Origin: Orobanche coerulescens
Taxonomy: Eukaryota; Streptophyta; Magnoliopsida; Lamiales; Orobanchaceae
DNA: 64,000 nucleotides
NCBI GenBank assembly: GCA_033398695.1
Contig: CM065817.1
Span: 66,142,001 to 66,206,000, forward strand
Direction: 5' to 3'
Below are positions 9,109 to 21,719 of the stretch, piece by piece. Both the position numbers and the translations under genes were made by a program. The notes under the pieces were generated by a model that was not told where the DNA came from, did not search any database, and saw only the letters and a program-made list of their open reading frames with translations. Each line of letters opens with the position of its first letter. The first letter of the stretch is position 1.

Positions 9109-10302
9109 AACAAAGAATCATAACACATATCATATACAACGATTACCATCGTAAAGTAATACACACACAAACACTACAGCAACGATGGTATTGTTCGGCG
9201 ACCTCAACGGCCCGAACAATAACCAGCACATAATTACAAAAATCATGAAACAATCACTCATGTTCACAAACGTACAAACCCAAGCTTTAATAGCTCACAC
9301 AGGTGCGATAACACGCAAGCCGCCACGAAATGACAACATTAAAGATCGTCATCACACCTCCCACAAAAGGCTAACAAAATATATGCATGGCGAACGACTC
9401 AACATTCACACCACCAATTCAATCACAATTCGGAGGGCTAACACCCTAACAATAATACCAACATCATACACACCTTCTCCGACCACAAGCAGGAAATGAT
9501 GGGTTTTAAAAACGAAAACCACCTTTTGAAAACAGTTTGGAAACACCAGTTGATCTTTGAGTATCATTTTATAAAAAGTTAAATAAACATCATTGTCGAG
9601 ACTTTGAAAATCATCTTGCGTTTGAACAAAAATGAGGACACTTTTCTTTTAGTGAATAACTTTCAAAAATATTCGACCCTCAGGTCTAAGCAAAGCATTT
9701 CCAAAATTACTCGAAAAAAAATATATTTTGGTCCTCAAGGTGGAAGAATTTTGAAACAGATAGTTGCGCTATTGGGCGCCTTGAAAATACAATCCATTTA
9801 AATGTACATCTCGAATTTTATTTTCTAAGATACTCAAGGTTTTCAAAAATCTATTAGGCTAGAATGCCTAAAAACTCACATGTAACAATATTCACTTACA
9901 TACAATCATAAGGCACGCGTCAACTTGCTCAAAATCAAGACAACACCTGTCTTTCACCGGAAACAATAGTCAAATATCACAGTCAAAAGGACGTAAATAA
10001 TGACAACACTCCTCATATAAATGAAACATGAGTCACATAAACGCATCACGAAACCGAGAATCTACATAAAGATTCCATCACTTAATAAAAAATCAAACAA
10101 TTAGCTCGTGTCACACGAGGCACAATACAAAGAAGGGAGACTTACATCCACAGGTTGCACTAAGATGATGATCGCCCCACGATACTAATCACGACCAACC
10201 AACACCAACGACGCATCGCGACACGACTCAGTCAGATAAAATCCGACGAGACAAAACTCAACAGACCCTACTTGACCCGATAGCCTAGGTTTCCACAACC
10301 TA
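9109..10302 (-). other. Element C 5' interior without recognisable gene
   Basis: This should hold the leader and the gag N-terminus, but no frame shows a gag domain. It is A-rich on the plus strand (9490-9830). Several small open frames (for example 9185-9499 plus) look like chance. Confidence 0.65.
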
Positions 10303-10319
10303 ATCTCCGATACCATTTC
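10303..10319 (-). other. Element C primer-binding site
   Basis: The minus strand reads TGGTATCGGAGATTAG (10315 downward), three bases inside the 5' LTR end at 10320. It matches the initiator tRNA-Met complement at most positions, with A/G at the usual variable place. Confidence 0.85.
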
Positions 10320-13298
10320 TGTAACACCCCCAATCCGTTCAGGGATATTACACGCCGTAGAACCTTTCCTCAAGGATCTACCAGGCTGGTAACAACATAG
10401 AACAACTCAACAATGCCTTTAAGGCTAAAATGATTCAGTAGACCGATTTGGTCTTTCAATAAATACATACAACTCAAACTAATTACATGCCCACGCAGGG
10501 GTCGAATACAACACACTCCCGTACAACGGGAAAGAATACTGCAGCGCAAAATAAACTATAACTAAACCAATGACATCATACGGATCCTCGTGTGATTAGT
10601 ATTGTTCATCTTTCATCATCCTTCGTGCCGACCCTGTGTTATGCTCACAAACCTGAATGCAGAAACAGACATCCACCCCCTGAATACTCGGGGGTTAGCA
10701 AAACTCCACTGTTTTGCTAGTGCAAGAACAAATTGCAAATACGAGCCATACAATTCACACTCCACGAATAACAATAACCAGGAATCCTCAAAGATCCAAA
10801 CGTATCGAAAAGTACTTCCCGAGGCAAGAGTTTGGGTAAAACATTCCAAAAACCGAAAGATCACAAATCAAGGAAAACAATTTATAAAACAGTTTAAAGA
10901 TGCCATCGAGAGTTTTAATAGAAAACAATTTGGGATTATCAAATCCTTCTCTTTCCAAAATCAACAGGGTCCTCGACCAGTAGGTGGAAAGCAATTTGTA
11001 AGAAAACCATTCAATCACCACAAGGGAGTCTTCACAAATATTTCCACGGGGTTCTCGACCCAATCCAAATAATATCAACACGAGATCAATCATATCAACA
11101 TCACACGGGGTCCTCAACCCAAAACATAGAATGTCAACACAGCCCATCAAAGACACAGCCTCTCGTCCGACCAATAATGCTCAAGACCCCTGATTAATTA
11201 ACCCGCAGAGATCTCGTCAAATGTCCTTGGTTAATTAACCCAGATACCAATGTTTAAAAAAAGTTGAAACACACTTTCAGAAACACAAATAACGGTCTAT
11301 ATCGAGACCAGTATTTTGAAAAGAGTTGAAAGAATTTTGAAATATGATAATCGTTCGGTAACGGGGTCTTAGCTATCACTCAAATAGCCGTTACCAATAA
11401 GCCTGCCAGGCGCCTCCACTGAAACACCTGTGCACCGGCGTTCACTCCACTATGTTGGCCGCCCCTTGTACGTGTTACCGCACCAGCGTCACTCCCGTAA
11501 GAGCTGCCCCTTGAACACGCATCAGGTTAAACACCGGCGTTCACCAACCATATGGAGCCGCACATTGCAGCGTACACCAGGCCGGAGTGCACGCCCCGCC
11601 CTCAGAGGCTCCCGGATATGACGTCTCTCACAACAAGTATTCACATTGTCACAAACATCAAGCACACAGTCAATCGTTTGTACAATTATCAAATCAATAC
11701 ACCAATTCACATAATTTATCCGTCAGTCCACGACCACACGAATAAATAACAACACGCATGTCAACCATAACGCGACGGAAAGAAGCAATATACGTACCCA
11801 CGCATTATCAAGCGCAACATCAACACCAAACATATCCAAAGGATTCACGTAGTCACTTACAACCCACACAATTTACAAAACACACGCATTTTGAAAGTGA
11901 GCCTTTAACGGGGCTAGCCGAATATTTTGAAAACTCATTTCAAACAAACAAACAAACATACAAAGACGATCACCAATCATCATATCCACAAAACAAGAAA
12001 TATATGGACAAGGTACTTGCCTCGAATAAGAACAACGCGGAGAATCGACCGAAGTAGGTTGGCACGAACTGACCACGAACCCACCGACTCCACCGAACGT
12101 TAACCCGCGATAATAAACTACGAACAGCAATAACAACAATGAAAACGAATTCCATAGCACGACCTAAAGTCGTTGAATTGAAGGGACGAACGACACAATT
12201 TCAAGGGTTTCCCCCAAAAAGGCCAAGAACAGAAAGATACGATCACAATGAGAATCAAGGTAAAAAACAACGGAAATCCCACCAAACTATCGAAGGGAAA
12301 CACATTGGGACATTTAATCGAACACTCAATGTTCGATAACTCCCAAGAACACTCGAATCACTAATCGAGTTGAACAAACTCGAAATATGGATATACAACC
12401 CATAGAACACGATTAATAACATCATACTACACCAACCGATGTATCAAAATTGGACTAGAATCGAAATCAAGAACAAATTCTCCGAAAAGTCAACTTGAAG
12501 GAAAATCAAGAAATATACCTTGATTCGATGAAACACATGGATTGGATGATGATATAATCAACAAGAATCTTCCAAAACGTCTTGGAATTTATTAGAATCG
12601 GCCAAGAACTCGATTTTCCGAGCCTCCCGTCCCCAGCCGCCGAAAAAAGGAGAAAAACTAGTAAAAATGAAGTCAACGGATCACGCCTTACGGACGTAAC
12701 AGGCCTTCATCCAGCCAGGTCTGCCGAGCACGTACGGCCATAACCGGCACCTTACGGCCATAACTCGGCCAGGCCAGGCCCTGCTCCGGCCGAGATTCGG
12801 TCGTGGCCACTCCGATGGCCCGGACGACCCCGAAACCCGAACCTGAATATAAATTGAAGGTACGGTTACGACGTAATCACAGAGACGAATCCGAGCACTA
12901 AGAGAACACATGATTCCGACCACCCGAATGCTCGAAATTCAACAACGGAAGTGATTACCCCAAACTTTGGGAAATTACAAAAATGGCCCAAAACGCCCGA
13001 AAATCACGATACGTGATCGAATAACCAAACCGAAGTAAACAACACGTCTAACAAAGTTAAACGGACTTACGGGAAACTCGAAACTGCAGTTTCGAACGAG
13101 ATTCGCAAGAATCGAACTCAAGTGCGGAAAAGTCGCCTAAAAGCACGGAGCTCAACAAAACGACATCGAAACGAACTCGGATGACAAAAAGTGCAGAATT
13201 AATCATTCTCGAAATAATGAAACGGTCATGAGTAAGTCGTCAAAATGGACTTTCGCTGAAAAAACAAATTACCAGAAATCGAAATTACGAGTATTACA
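10320..13298 (-). repeat. Element C 5' LTR (2979 bp, promoter region deleted)
   Basis: It matches the 3' LTR closely but lacks the segment equivalent to 6873-7105, with the break near 12674. The missing part holds the TATA box and most of the palindrome array. The predicted intron (12020-10653), stem (10697-10718) and hairpin (10677-10694) are kept. Confidence 0.9.
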
Positions 13299-14583
13299 AG
13301 TGGGACCTAACTTTGTGGATTGGCTCCGAAATCTAATGATTGTCCTCAGTATAGAGGCACTGGGATACGTCTTGAAGACGGACATTCCGGCGCCTTCTGT
13401 GCGGACCCGATCTAATCAGGAAGAGAATGAAAACCACGAAAAGTTGGTTAAGGATGACGTGAAAGTCTGTGCTTAGATGATGACTTCCATGTCTAATGAG
13501 CTTCAGAGAGCTCATGAGAAAATGACTTCTGCTAGGCAGATTCTATCTCACTTAACCGAGCTTTACGGTGAGCAAAGCAGAACTGCTAGATATGAGATAT
13601 CCAAGCAGCTGTTCGGTGCAAGGATGAAGGAAAGTGAGAAGGTTGGGGAACACGTCCTCAAAATGATATCCATGATCGAGAGATTGGAGGCTCTTGATTT
13701 TAAAATGTATACTTCTATCCAAACCGACCTTATCCTTCAGTCTCTCCCTGATTCCTTCTCACAGTTTGTTATGAACTTCAACTGCAATGAGATTGCATGT
13801 AACTTAGCTAGGCTAATGAACAAACTGGTGACCACTCAGTCTCATATGAAGACTCCGCGGATGAAGGAGTTTGCCCTTGTGATTTCTTATGGACTTCAGA
13901 AGTCTAAGAATAAGAAGAAAAAGACCAAGAAGCAGACTGGACCACAAGTTAAGGACCTTAAAGGAAAGGGCAAGGCCCCGATGGATCTAAAAGGCAAGAA
14001 GAAGAAAGATACTTGTCTCAAGTGCGGTGAGCTGGGCCACTGGGCTAGAGACTGTCCGATTCTTCATGGCACTTCAGGTATAGAACTTTTAGTTTTGGAA
14101 ACAAATTGTTCTGCTACTGTATTTTCTACTTCCTGGATACTGGATTCTGGTGCTAGTTCTCATATTTGTACCATGAATCAGGATCTGGAACAAAGTAGGA
14201 AGCTTGGAGCTGGAGAAGTTATGATCACAGTCGGAAGCGGGCATGGTGTCGAGGCGACTGACATAGGATCACTTCTTTTGGATTTAGAATCCGGCTTTGT
14301 TTTGACTTTAGATTATGTACTTGTTTTGCCCAAGGGGCACAAAAACATTGTATCCATTCCGGTCATGGACCGAAAAGGCTTTTCATTTTTCATTGTTGAT
14401 GGTTCCTGCAAAATTTATTTCAGAAATAAACTAGTGGGTACTGCTACATTGTTAAATGGATTGTATCATCTAAATCTCAGCAACAAAGTAGTTGTAAATA
14501 CTATGACTAGAAAACGTGGTAGGGATGAAACCAATCAAGTTTTAAAATGGCATCTTAGACTTGGTCATGTTGGTCAGACCTAG
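13299..14583 (+). pseudogene. Element B gag, protease and pre-integrase region
   Basis: It continues the copia gag after C. Reading from 13300 in frame, there is a TAG at 13474-13476, then an open stretch of 368 codons. Seen in that stretch: UBN2-like copia gag, a lysine-rich segment (about residues 141-178), an intact CCHC zinc knuckle CLKCGELGHWARDC (179-193), the aspartic protease site LDSGASSH (D223), and the pre-integrase domain ending HLRLGH. A TAG at 14581-14583 interrupts the joint with integrase. The protein would form the particle and process the polyprotein; the two stops and the insertion of C disable it. It is similar throughout to E's gag. Confidence 0.9.
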
Positions 14584-15297
14584 GTTTACAAGATGGAAAA
14601 AGATAGACTTATGGGTCCATTGGGATCGGATCCCTTTCCTACTTGTGAATCTTGCCTTAAAGGCAAAATGACTAAGTCCCCCTTCACAGGGACTTTTGAA
14701 AGAGCCGCTGATAAACTGGGATTAATCCATACCGAAATTTGTGGTGCTTTGGAAGCAGCACGTGACGGATATCAATATTTCATTACGTTTACAGATGATC
14801 ATACTAGGTATGGTTATGTATACTTAATGAAACATAAATCTGAGGCTTTTGAGAAATTCCAGAAATTCAAGGCCCTAGTCGAGAAACAAACTGGTAATCA
14901 TATCAAAGCACTTCGGTCGAACAGAGGTGGCGAGTATATGAGTATGGAGTTTGACGAGTTCCTTAAGGAACAAGGAATAGTTTCACAACTAACACCTCCA
15001 GGTACTCCTCAGTTAAATGGTGTGTTAGAAAGAAGGAACTGGACCTGGTTGAACATGGTCCGTTCCATGCTGGGCTATACTGACTTACCGATTTACCTGT
15101 GGGGGTATGCACTCCTGACTACTGCTTACATCTTGAACAGATGTCCTTCCAAATCCGTTCCTAAAACTCCACATGAGATGTGGGAGGGTAGCAAACCAAG
15201 TCTTAATCACATTAGGATTTGGGGATGTCCCGCCTATGTCAAGAAGACTAAGGTGGAGAAGTTGGAAGCTAGGTCCGCGAAGGGACGTTTCATTTGA
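14584..15297 (+). pseudogene. Element B integrase with altered catalytic residues
   Basis: The frame is open from after the TAG to a TGA at 15295-15297. The zinc-binding CESC pair comes first, then the catalytic core. The first acidic position, at LIHTEICG, is Glu where E and the family have Asp. The second, at LRSNRGGEY, is Asn instead of Asp. The Glu at NGVLERRN is kept, with the usual 35-residue spacing. With two of three metal-binding residues changed, this copy should not join DNA ends even if translated. The C-terminal GAG/POL linker continues past the stop. Confidence 0.9.
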
Positions 15298-15640
15298 TTC
15301 CTATCTGGGACGATGGGATATCTATTCTACATGCCTGAAGATCGAAAGATCGTTGTTGCTTTACAAGCACACTTCCTGGAAGATGAGTTCATTCAGGAAG
15401 GCGGAGCAGGTAGAAGTATTTCTTTAGAAGAATACATTGAAACTCCTCGGGAGACACCTGTGCAAAAAATTGGAACCGAACCTTCTATAACACAAGTACA
15501 ACCACCTCGTAGGTCAAGTAGGGTGTCTCAATTACCTAAGAGGTATATTTTTATGCACTTGGAGGAACTGGGTTTCCTAGAGGTTCCAAGTGATAAACAA
15601 GAGACCGACCCACAACCAATGACCTAGCAATGATGGATGT
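15298..15640 (+). pseudogene. Element B integrase tail and start of reverse transcriptase
   Basis: GYLFYMPEDRK at 15315 onward, then the acidic linker, match E (23623 downward), and the frame stops at 15625. After about 15660 the text jumps directly to the part equivalent to E near 22800. Compared with E, roughly 500 bases that encode the reverse-transcriptase fingers and palm are absent. The loss is a deletion, since both sides align with E. Confidence 0.8.
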
Positions 15641-16717
15641 AGACTCCATGAAATGGACTGTAGCAGTCTTCATGTAGTTGGGACCTTCATTTTGACGAGA
15701 CGGTCAAAGAGTTTGACTTCGTGCAAAATGAAGAGGAATCTTGTGTATACAATAGGGTTAGTGGGAGAAAGATCACATTCTAAGTACTATATGTTGAAGA
15801 CATTCTACTAATAGGAAATGATGTGGGAATGCTCAGTTCTGTGAAAGCTTGGCTTTCAAGTAATTTCTCCATGAAAGACTTGGGAGAAGAAACCTATATT
15901 CTTGGGATTCAACTCTACTGGGATAGATCGAAGAGAATGATAAGTTTTTTCCAAGCCCTCTATATAGATTAGATCTTAAAGAGGGTTCCTTCCGATGCGA
16001 CATGGAATAAAGCTCACCTTGAGGATGTGTCCTCATAGTGAGGAACAATGAAACGAAATGAGTTATATACCATATGCTTCGGCAGTGGGTAGCCTTACAT
16101 ATACTTTATTGTGTACAAGACCTGACATTGCGCATGCTGGAAGCGTGGTAAGTAGGTTTCGGACTAACCCAGTCAGGGAACATTAGACCGCCGTAAAGAA
16201 TGTTCTGAAGTACTTTAGAAGTACTAAGAGATCTGATTCTTATATATGGTGGTGGAGAACAGAATGTGGTGGGATTCACTGTATTGGACCTCCAAGGATA
16301 TAAAGACGATTATATGTCTACTTCTGGCTACATTTACTCTTAATGGAAGAGCAGTATCTTGGCATAGTGCCAAGTATAGCGTGACTGTTGATTCCACCAG
16401 TTACGCTGAGTATAAAGTGGCCTCGGAGGCCTTCAAAGGAAGGGTTAATAAGTTACTAGGTAAACTTCTCGTGACACCTTGTGCCGTGCTGCCAGAGCAG
16501 TAGCACAGGCCTAGGAGCCGAGGTTTCACAACAGTACTAAACATATTGAGAGAGTATCATCTCGTAAGAGTATTTTTTCGCAAAGAGATACATTGTGCTG
16601 CATAGAGTAGAGTCAGCTGACTACGTCACTGATCCACTGACCAAGCCACATTCTCAGATTAGCTTGGAGCATAATCTGGAGAACATGGGTATTAGATACC
16701 ATAGTGTGTGGTATTGA
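15641..16717 (+). pseudogene. Element B reverse transcriptase end and RNase H, broken
   Basis: Pieces in changing frames match E's C-terminal polyprotein: the YVDD region is YVED (15790-15801), then LLIGNDVGMLSSVKAWL, SFSMKDLGEE, and an RNase H remnant with FTLNGRAVSWHSAK and SYAEY near 16340-16420. There are many stops and frameshifts. The final NMGIRYHSVWY and its TGA (16715-16717) line up with the end of E's polyprotein. Confidence 0.85.
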
Positions 16718-16732
16718 GTGCAAGTGGGAGAT
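16718..16732 (+). other. Element B polypurine tract
   Basis: AAGTGGGAGAT at 16722-16732 precedes the LTR start TGTTGGGAGTATGCC. The matching site in E is at 21705-21716 on the minus strand. Confidence 0.8.
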
Positions 16733-18449
16733 TGTTGGGAGTATGCCCTAGAATGCCACTCAGAGGATGTTGAGTGAGGGCATTGTACTTGTAATTATGT
16801 AAATCATTAATATAAGGCAATGGAAGTTTCTTTATTTACTGGTAGTTACTGGCATTCCTAACTCGTAAATATACATTTAGAAAGTAGTCCGTGTATTTGA
16901 GAGCAAAACGTTCCACTCCTTATTGGATAAAGGGGTCGACACTGGAAAGGTTTATATCTCAAATACTTAATCGTTCGCAAGTCGATGAAACTTGACTGGG
17001 CGTTAAGTTTATGTGAAGACTTGTATGACGTGTTCTTTGACATGGAGAGTTCCTGTCGAATGCTAATGGTTAGTGGGAGCACACGTTATAGGTATGCTAA
17101 TTGGATTAGTATACTCGAACCGACTCACCCTCGATTCGCCACACGGATTTCACTCCGGGACAGTTAATGACGGAATCGAAAGGTTGTGATAGGTATTCGT
17201 GTACCTTCGACTTGAGGATTTAGTAGGGATGTGCTTGTGACATCAAGATTTTCATTAGAGTAGTTCGACCCTATAAATCGAAAGGCTGGGGTCAACCTCG
17301 ATGTGCATCTTGACGGGCAAGTAGCAGGTCCTACTGAATACCAAGATAGAATTCTTTCTCCCGTTAGTGAGTGGGTTATATGTCCTATGCGGTTATTGGT
17401 AGATAAGATCATAAGTCTTTGGCCAAATCATTGGAGCTAGTTGTATTAGATACACGACAGCTCGATGATCTCGATTCACATTAAAGCATGCATAACGTCA
17501 AGTATAGATAGGGTTTGACTGACCGTGACCCTATAACTTGATCGGGACATTTGAAAAAAGGGTTTATACGTATAATGGTATTCACGACAGAGTGGTTCTT
17601 GAATGATCCCAATCATTCGTTCTCAGTTGGGGTACAGTGTAGGCCGCCAGGCTGGCTAGGCGGTGCTACTACTCTATGGTTCCTCCTATTGCTGAGTGAG
17701 ACGAACCTACCAAGTCGCGCAATAGGATTGACAACGGAATGATTCGAGCTTATTCTCTCTTTAGAAATATTAGATATTGGATATCTAATTTATTGAACAA
17801 TGGATGTCTAATTAAATTTGAGACATTGGATGTCTAAATTAATTTATTATATAAATTAATTTACGGCATAATGAATTAAATAAATTACTGGGTGATTAAT
17901 TTAATTCATGAATATAATTATTTCTTGGAGAAATTAATTATGTTATTATGTATTTGATATGATTAATTAATTGGATTAATTAATCGATATAAATACATCG
18001 AAATGGAATCAGAGTTTATCTGTTTGGACTCACACGAGTCCGAAACGGACCGAACTCGCCCGGATCCTTCTAGATGGCCGCCCCCCTTCCACCTACTTTC
18101 CACCAAGTCTTCATTTCCATTTTATTATTAAATGACAATGACTTGGTGGGGGAATCTCATGAGATATGAATTGATTTTTGTGGGTTGAATAAGAATAAGT
18201 AAGGGAAGACTTCTAACTCTAAAAGGAATTCACCTTGGCAACTTTCATACGTGAGTTTGAGTTTGAGAGAGAGAGAAAATTGTTTTCTCTTTAGTCTTCA
18301 TCTTCTTCTTCTTTTGTTCTTGGTTGTTCTTGGAGAAAAATCAAGAAATCAAATAGAGATAGTGAGTTATACACTTGGAGTGTTATAATCACAATAGCAA
18401 GCTTCTATAACCTTGTTCTAGCCGTATTCTTGGAGGATAACGAGGTTTA
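16733..18449 (+). repeat. Element B 3' LTR, first part
   Basis: It starts TGTTGGGAGTATGCC, typical of Angela/Tork-type copia LTRs, and aligns with E's LTRs. It carries an AT-rich stretch with a repeated TTGGATGTCTA motif (17770-17840), a TATA box TATAAATA at 17988-17995, and CT-rich leader. It is cut at 18449 by element D; the target duplication GTTTA (18445-18449) is repeated at 42124-42128, where the LTR resumes. Confidence 0.9.
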
Positions 18450-18779
18450 TGTAATACTCGAGATTTTTCATTTTCGGTTTAATTTGAAATTTTCTTTGTA
18501 GACCGGAAATTTCTCAACTGTCGAGCGTCAGCATTTATTTATTTCTCCCTCTCGACGATCAATTTTGAATTTAGGGCCATATGTGGTGAATTGTTGTATA
18601 TCATTATTTTCATTTCGGATCGTAGATGTTGACCATGAGCTTTTCGTCGTGTTCGTTCCGTGCTTGGGGTATTTTATGCTTCGTAATTTGCTCGTTATCG
18701 TTTAGGATCATAACCGGTGCGTTAAAGTGGTCGAGACGTCGTCGAACGCCTAACCGGACCGTCGGGGCTGGCCACGGCC

Positions 18780-19106
18780 GAGTCACGACCGCACATTGCT
18801 GAGCAGGGACTGGCCTGGCCGAGTTACGGCCGTAAGGTTCCGGAGACGGCCGTACGTGCTGGGCAGGGTGCATCCGGACGAAGGCCGGTTACGGCCGTAT
18901 GGAGTGATCGGTTACGGCCGTACGTGGTCGGCAGGGTGCTGGGCAGGACTTTCGACGAAGGCCGGTTATGGCTATATGGAGTGATCGGTTACGGACGTAC
19001 GTGGTCGGCAGGGTGCTGGGCAGGACTTTTGACGAAGGCCGGTTACGGCCGTAAAGGTACCGAATACGGCCGTACGAGACCAGGCAGACACTGGACAGTA
19101 TAAATA
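18780..19106 (+). promoter_or_regulatory. Element D U3 repeats, TTACGGCCGTAA motifs and TATA box
   Basis: A unit of 77 bases starts at 18880, 18957 and 19034 (the last truncated). Each unit contains GGTTACGGCCGTATGG and GTTACGGCCGTACG. The TATA box TATAAATA is at 19099-19106. The same arrangement with more units is at 39223-39609 in the 3' LTR. Confidence 0.8.
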
Positions 19107-19734
19107 ACCGGGTAGACGTGTTTCTCACCCATTTTCTTCCCCCAACTCACCTCTTCCGCAGCCAAGGCATGTAGAAGACGAAGGCATGGTGTATATCTAC
19201 CAATCCACGTCGTTTTTGAGTTCATAGCATCGATTAATCAACCTATAACCTTCTTCGATCCATCAAATCAAGGTATGATTTTCTAAAATCTAGTTTTGGG
19301 GATTTTAGTTGACTTTGTCCGATTTGATCGTTTTAACTCATATTTATGATGGGTAATCGAAGATTGAGTTGTGTTCTATCATTTTCATCATCTTTCCACG
19401 GTTTTATCATTTCCGATTCGTGGTTTATATGAACTTTCGTTTGACGCCTTCAAGGTGTCCGGGGAAATGCCGCAGAGAGAAATTTGGTCGTTTTGCGATG
19501 TTTTTACTCGTGTGATTTGTTGTTTATTTGATGATAGGATATTAGGGACGAATTCCCTACAAAAAATCTGGTGTTGAGCCTTTCCGATCGCTGTTTTCAT
19601 TGGAGTTACGGATTTCTCCAATCAACCGTATTTTCGGAAGTATTCGTGAGAGATTACCAAGGCAAGTACCTTGATATACGAATTGTAGCTACGTGAAATC
19701 ATTGTTGTCGAAGTGTATGAATTTATACGGATGT

Positions 19735-19787
19735 ATATATGTCTATATATATATATATGCATATATATACATATATATATATATATA

Positions 19788-19826
<39 letters not shown>

Positions 19827-19832
19827 ATATAT
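19735..19832. repeat. TA/TATG microsatellite in D 5' LTR
   Basis: There are runs of (TA)n with GTC and CAT interruptions. The equivalent run in the 3' LTR is at 40228-40300. Element E sits in it, with TATAT before (19828-19832) and CATAT after (34911-34915). Confidence 0.9.
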
Positions 19833-21704
19833 TGTTGGGATTCGGTGATAAAATCGAATTACGCAGCGGAAAATAAACCGGTCCAATCGGATAAAACCAA
19901 ATCCCAAAAACGGACCGATCAAGCATCATATAAAAGAATATAAATAACGAGGATGAAAAACAAAGAAAACTTACCCTTGTAGTCCTTTGATAATATAATC
20001 TTCGTAAAAATAGATGACGATCACGAACCCCATCCCGAACACGAAATCCCTTCGTTCCAAGCACCGAAACTTCGAAGCCTCTACTTCACATGCGTCGGAA
20101 GTTGCCCGAAAAAATTCGATAGCAATCCGTTCTCCAAGAACACGGCTAGGAATTGCTATAAGAATTTATATCTTATTTTCTTTCTTAATTTTTCTCAACT
20201 CAAAGTGGAAAAACAAGAAAAAAGAAAATATCTCTCTTCTCCCTCACTTATCTCTCACTACCGAGCAAAGAAACTTTTCGGCATGAAAATGATGTCAAGT
20301 CATCAACACAACTTCACACACCCTTTTATCTAATGTAATGTTATATAAAGGAATAAATAATCCTTTACAACTATAATTCACAATTATATGGGAATCTCAA
20401 CTCTAAGTAAGTTTCCACACACGTGCAAGATCATGCCATGCCATGAGGGTGGGTGGCCACAAAAGTTTCCTAGAAAACGAGCCGAGCCACTCGGCTCGTG
20501 ACGCTCACAAACGACTCCATTAAATACACTCATTTTAATCATCAATGTATTTATATTAATTAATCAATCTAATTAATTAATTATATCAAATACAAATATA
20601 TTTCTCTAAGAAATATAATTTATGAATTAAATTAATTACCCGATAACTTAATTTAAATTCATAAGACCGATATTTGATTTATCCAATAAATCATAATTAG
20701 ATATCCAATATCTAATATTAATAGAGAGATAATAAATTCATATTTATCCGTCAACGCTCCTGATGCGCGACTCCGTCGGTCCGTCTCAGCCGGTATTGGG
20801 AGGAACCAATGAGTGCGGGCAGCACTGAAAACCCCGACTGAGAACGAATGAAGGGATCATTCCAGAACCATTATGTCGTGAATACTATATACGTATAGAC
20901 CCTTCATCAGATATCCCAGTCAAGTCTTCGGGTCACGGTAAAGTCAAACCCTACTGTTGACTAGACTCTATACATGAGTTAATGCAAATCAAGACTGACT
21001 GATTAATAGTGTATCTAATACGACTATATCAGAACGCTTTGGCCAAAGACTTATGATCTTATATGCCATTAACCGTATAGGACATTCGCCTGCTCACTAA
21101 CAGGAGATAGAATCCTTTCTTGGCGTACAGTAAAGAGTGCTACCTGCCCGTATAGTCCGCACTTTGAGGTCGACTCAGCAATTAAGCAAATGAGTCTAAC
21201 TACTCTAATGACAAACTAAAACGTCACATGCACATCTTCTACTCAACCCTCAAGTCAAAGGTCCACGTATACAACCTTTCGATTCGTCATCGACTCTCCG
21301 AGAGTGAATACCGTGTGACTGAATTGAGTATGAGTCGTGTTCGAGTATACTGGTCCCACCAATATACTTATAACTATACTATCAAGACGTGCACACGTCT
21401 TAGCACCAGTTATACAAGTCTTATTAAAACTTAATGCCCATTTTAAGTTTATTGACTTGCGAACGATTTACGTAAATAAACTTTAAACACTTCCAGTGCA
21501 TTTTCTTTTATCCCATAACGAGAATGGAATGTTCGATTTATTTACATGGACTTCACATCAATGTTTACCAAGTCAAGAATCCAATTGAAATACAATAAAC
21601 AGTGAATGAATCGTATTGCCTTTTTAATAATTATTCCATAATTACAAGTACAATGCCCCTACTCTCTCATCCCCTGAGTGGCATTCGAGGGCATATTCCT
21701 AACA
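19833..21704 (-). repeat. Element E 3' LTR (1872 bp)
   Basis: On the plus strand it begins TGTTGGGATTCGG and ends TCCTAACA. The TATA box (minus TATAAATA) is at 20548-20555. It keeps the segment (about 20680-20830) that is largely lost from the 5' copy. Confidence 0.95.
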
Positions 21705-21716
21705 ATCTCCCACTTG
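21705..21716 (-). other. Element E polypurine tract
   Basis: The minus strand reads CAAGTGGGAGAT directly before the LTR, identical in core to that of B. Confidence 0.85.
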
Positions 21717-21719
21717 CAC

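Larger units (their letters stand above)
4513..13298 (-). mobile_element. Element C: gag-only (non-autonomous) gypsy LTR retrotransposon
   Basis: The element is 8786 bases, inserted in B's gag in reverse orientation. Its LTRs are 4513-7729 (the 3' LTR) and 10320-13298 (the 5' LTR); both start TGTAATAC.CGTAATTTCG on the minus strand and end GGGGTGTTACA. By eye they differ by a few percent, plus one 238-base length difference. The 2.6-kb interior holds only a broken gag zinc-knuckle region; no protease, reverse transcriptase or integrase is visible. Primer site and polypurine tract are present. C shares interior sequence with H and the inner (U5) half of the LTR with D, so these are related families that need pol proteins supplied by another element. 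Confidence 0.9.
18450..19832 (+). repeat. Element D 5' LTR, first part
   Basis: It matches 38793-40280 of the 3' LTR. It includes the 77-base tandem repeat (18880-19110), the TATA box (19099-19106), the motif AATCAAGGTATG (19266-19277), the predicted donor AG|GCAAGTAC (19660-19669) and a TA-microsatellite (19735-19832) into which E inserted. Confidence 0.95.

Noticed and set aside
19735..19832. TA repeats as a replication origin or matrix attachment site
   Set aside because: Simple TA microsatellites are common in plant LTRs; nothing else supports such a role.
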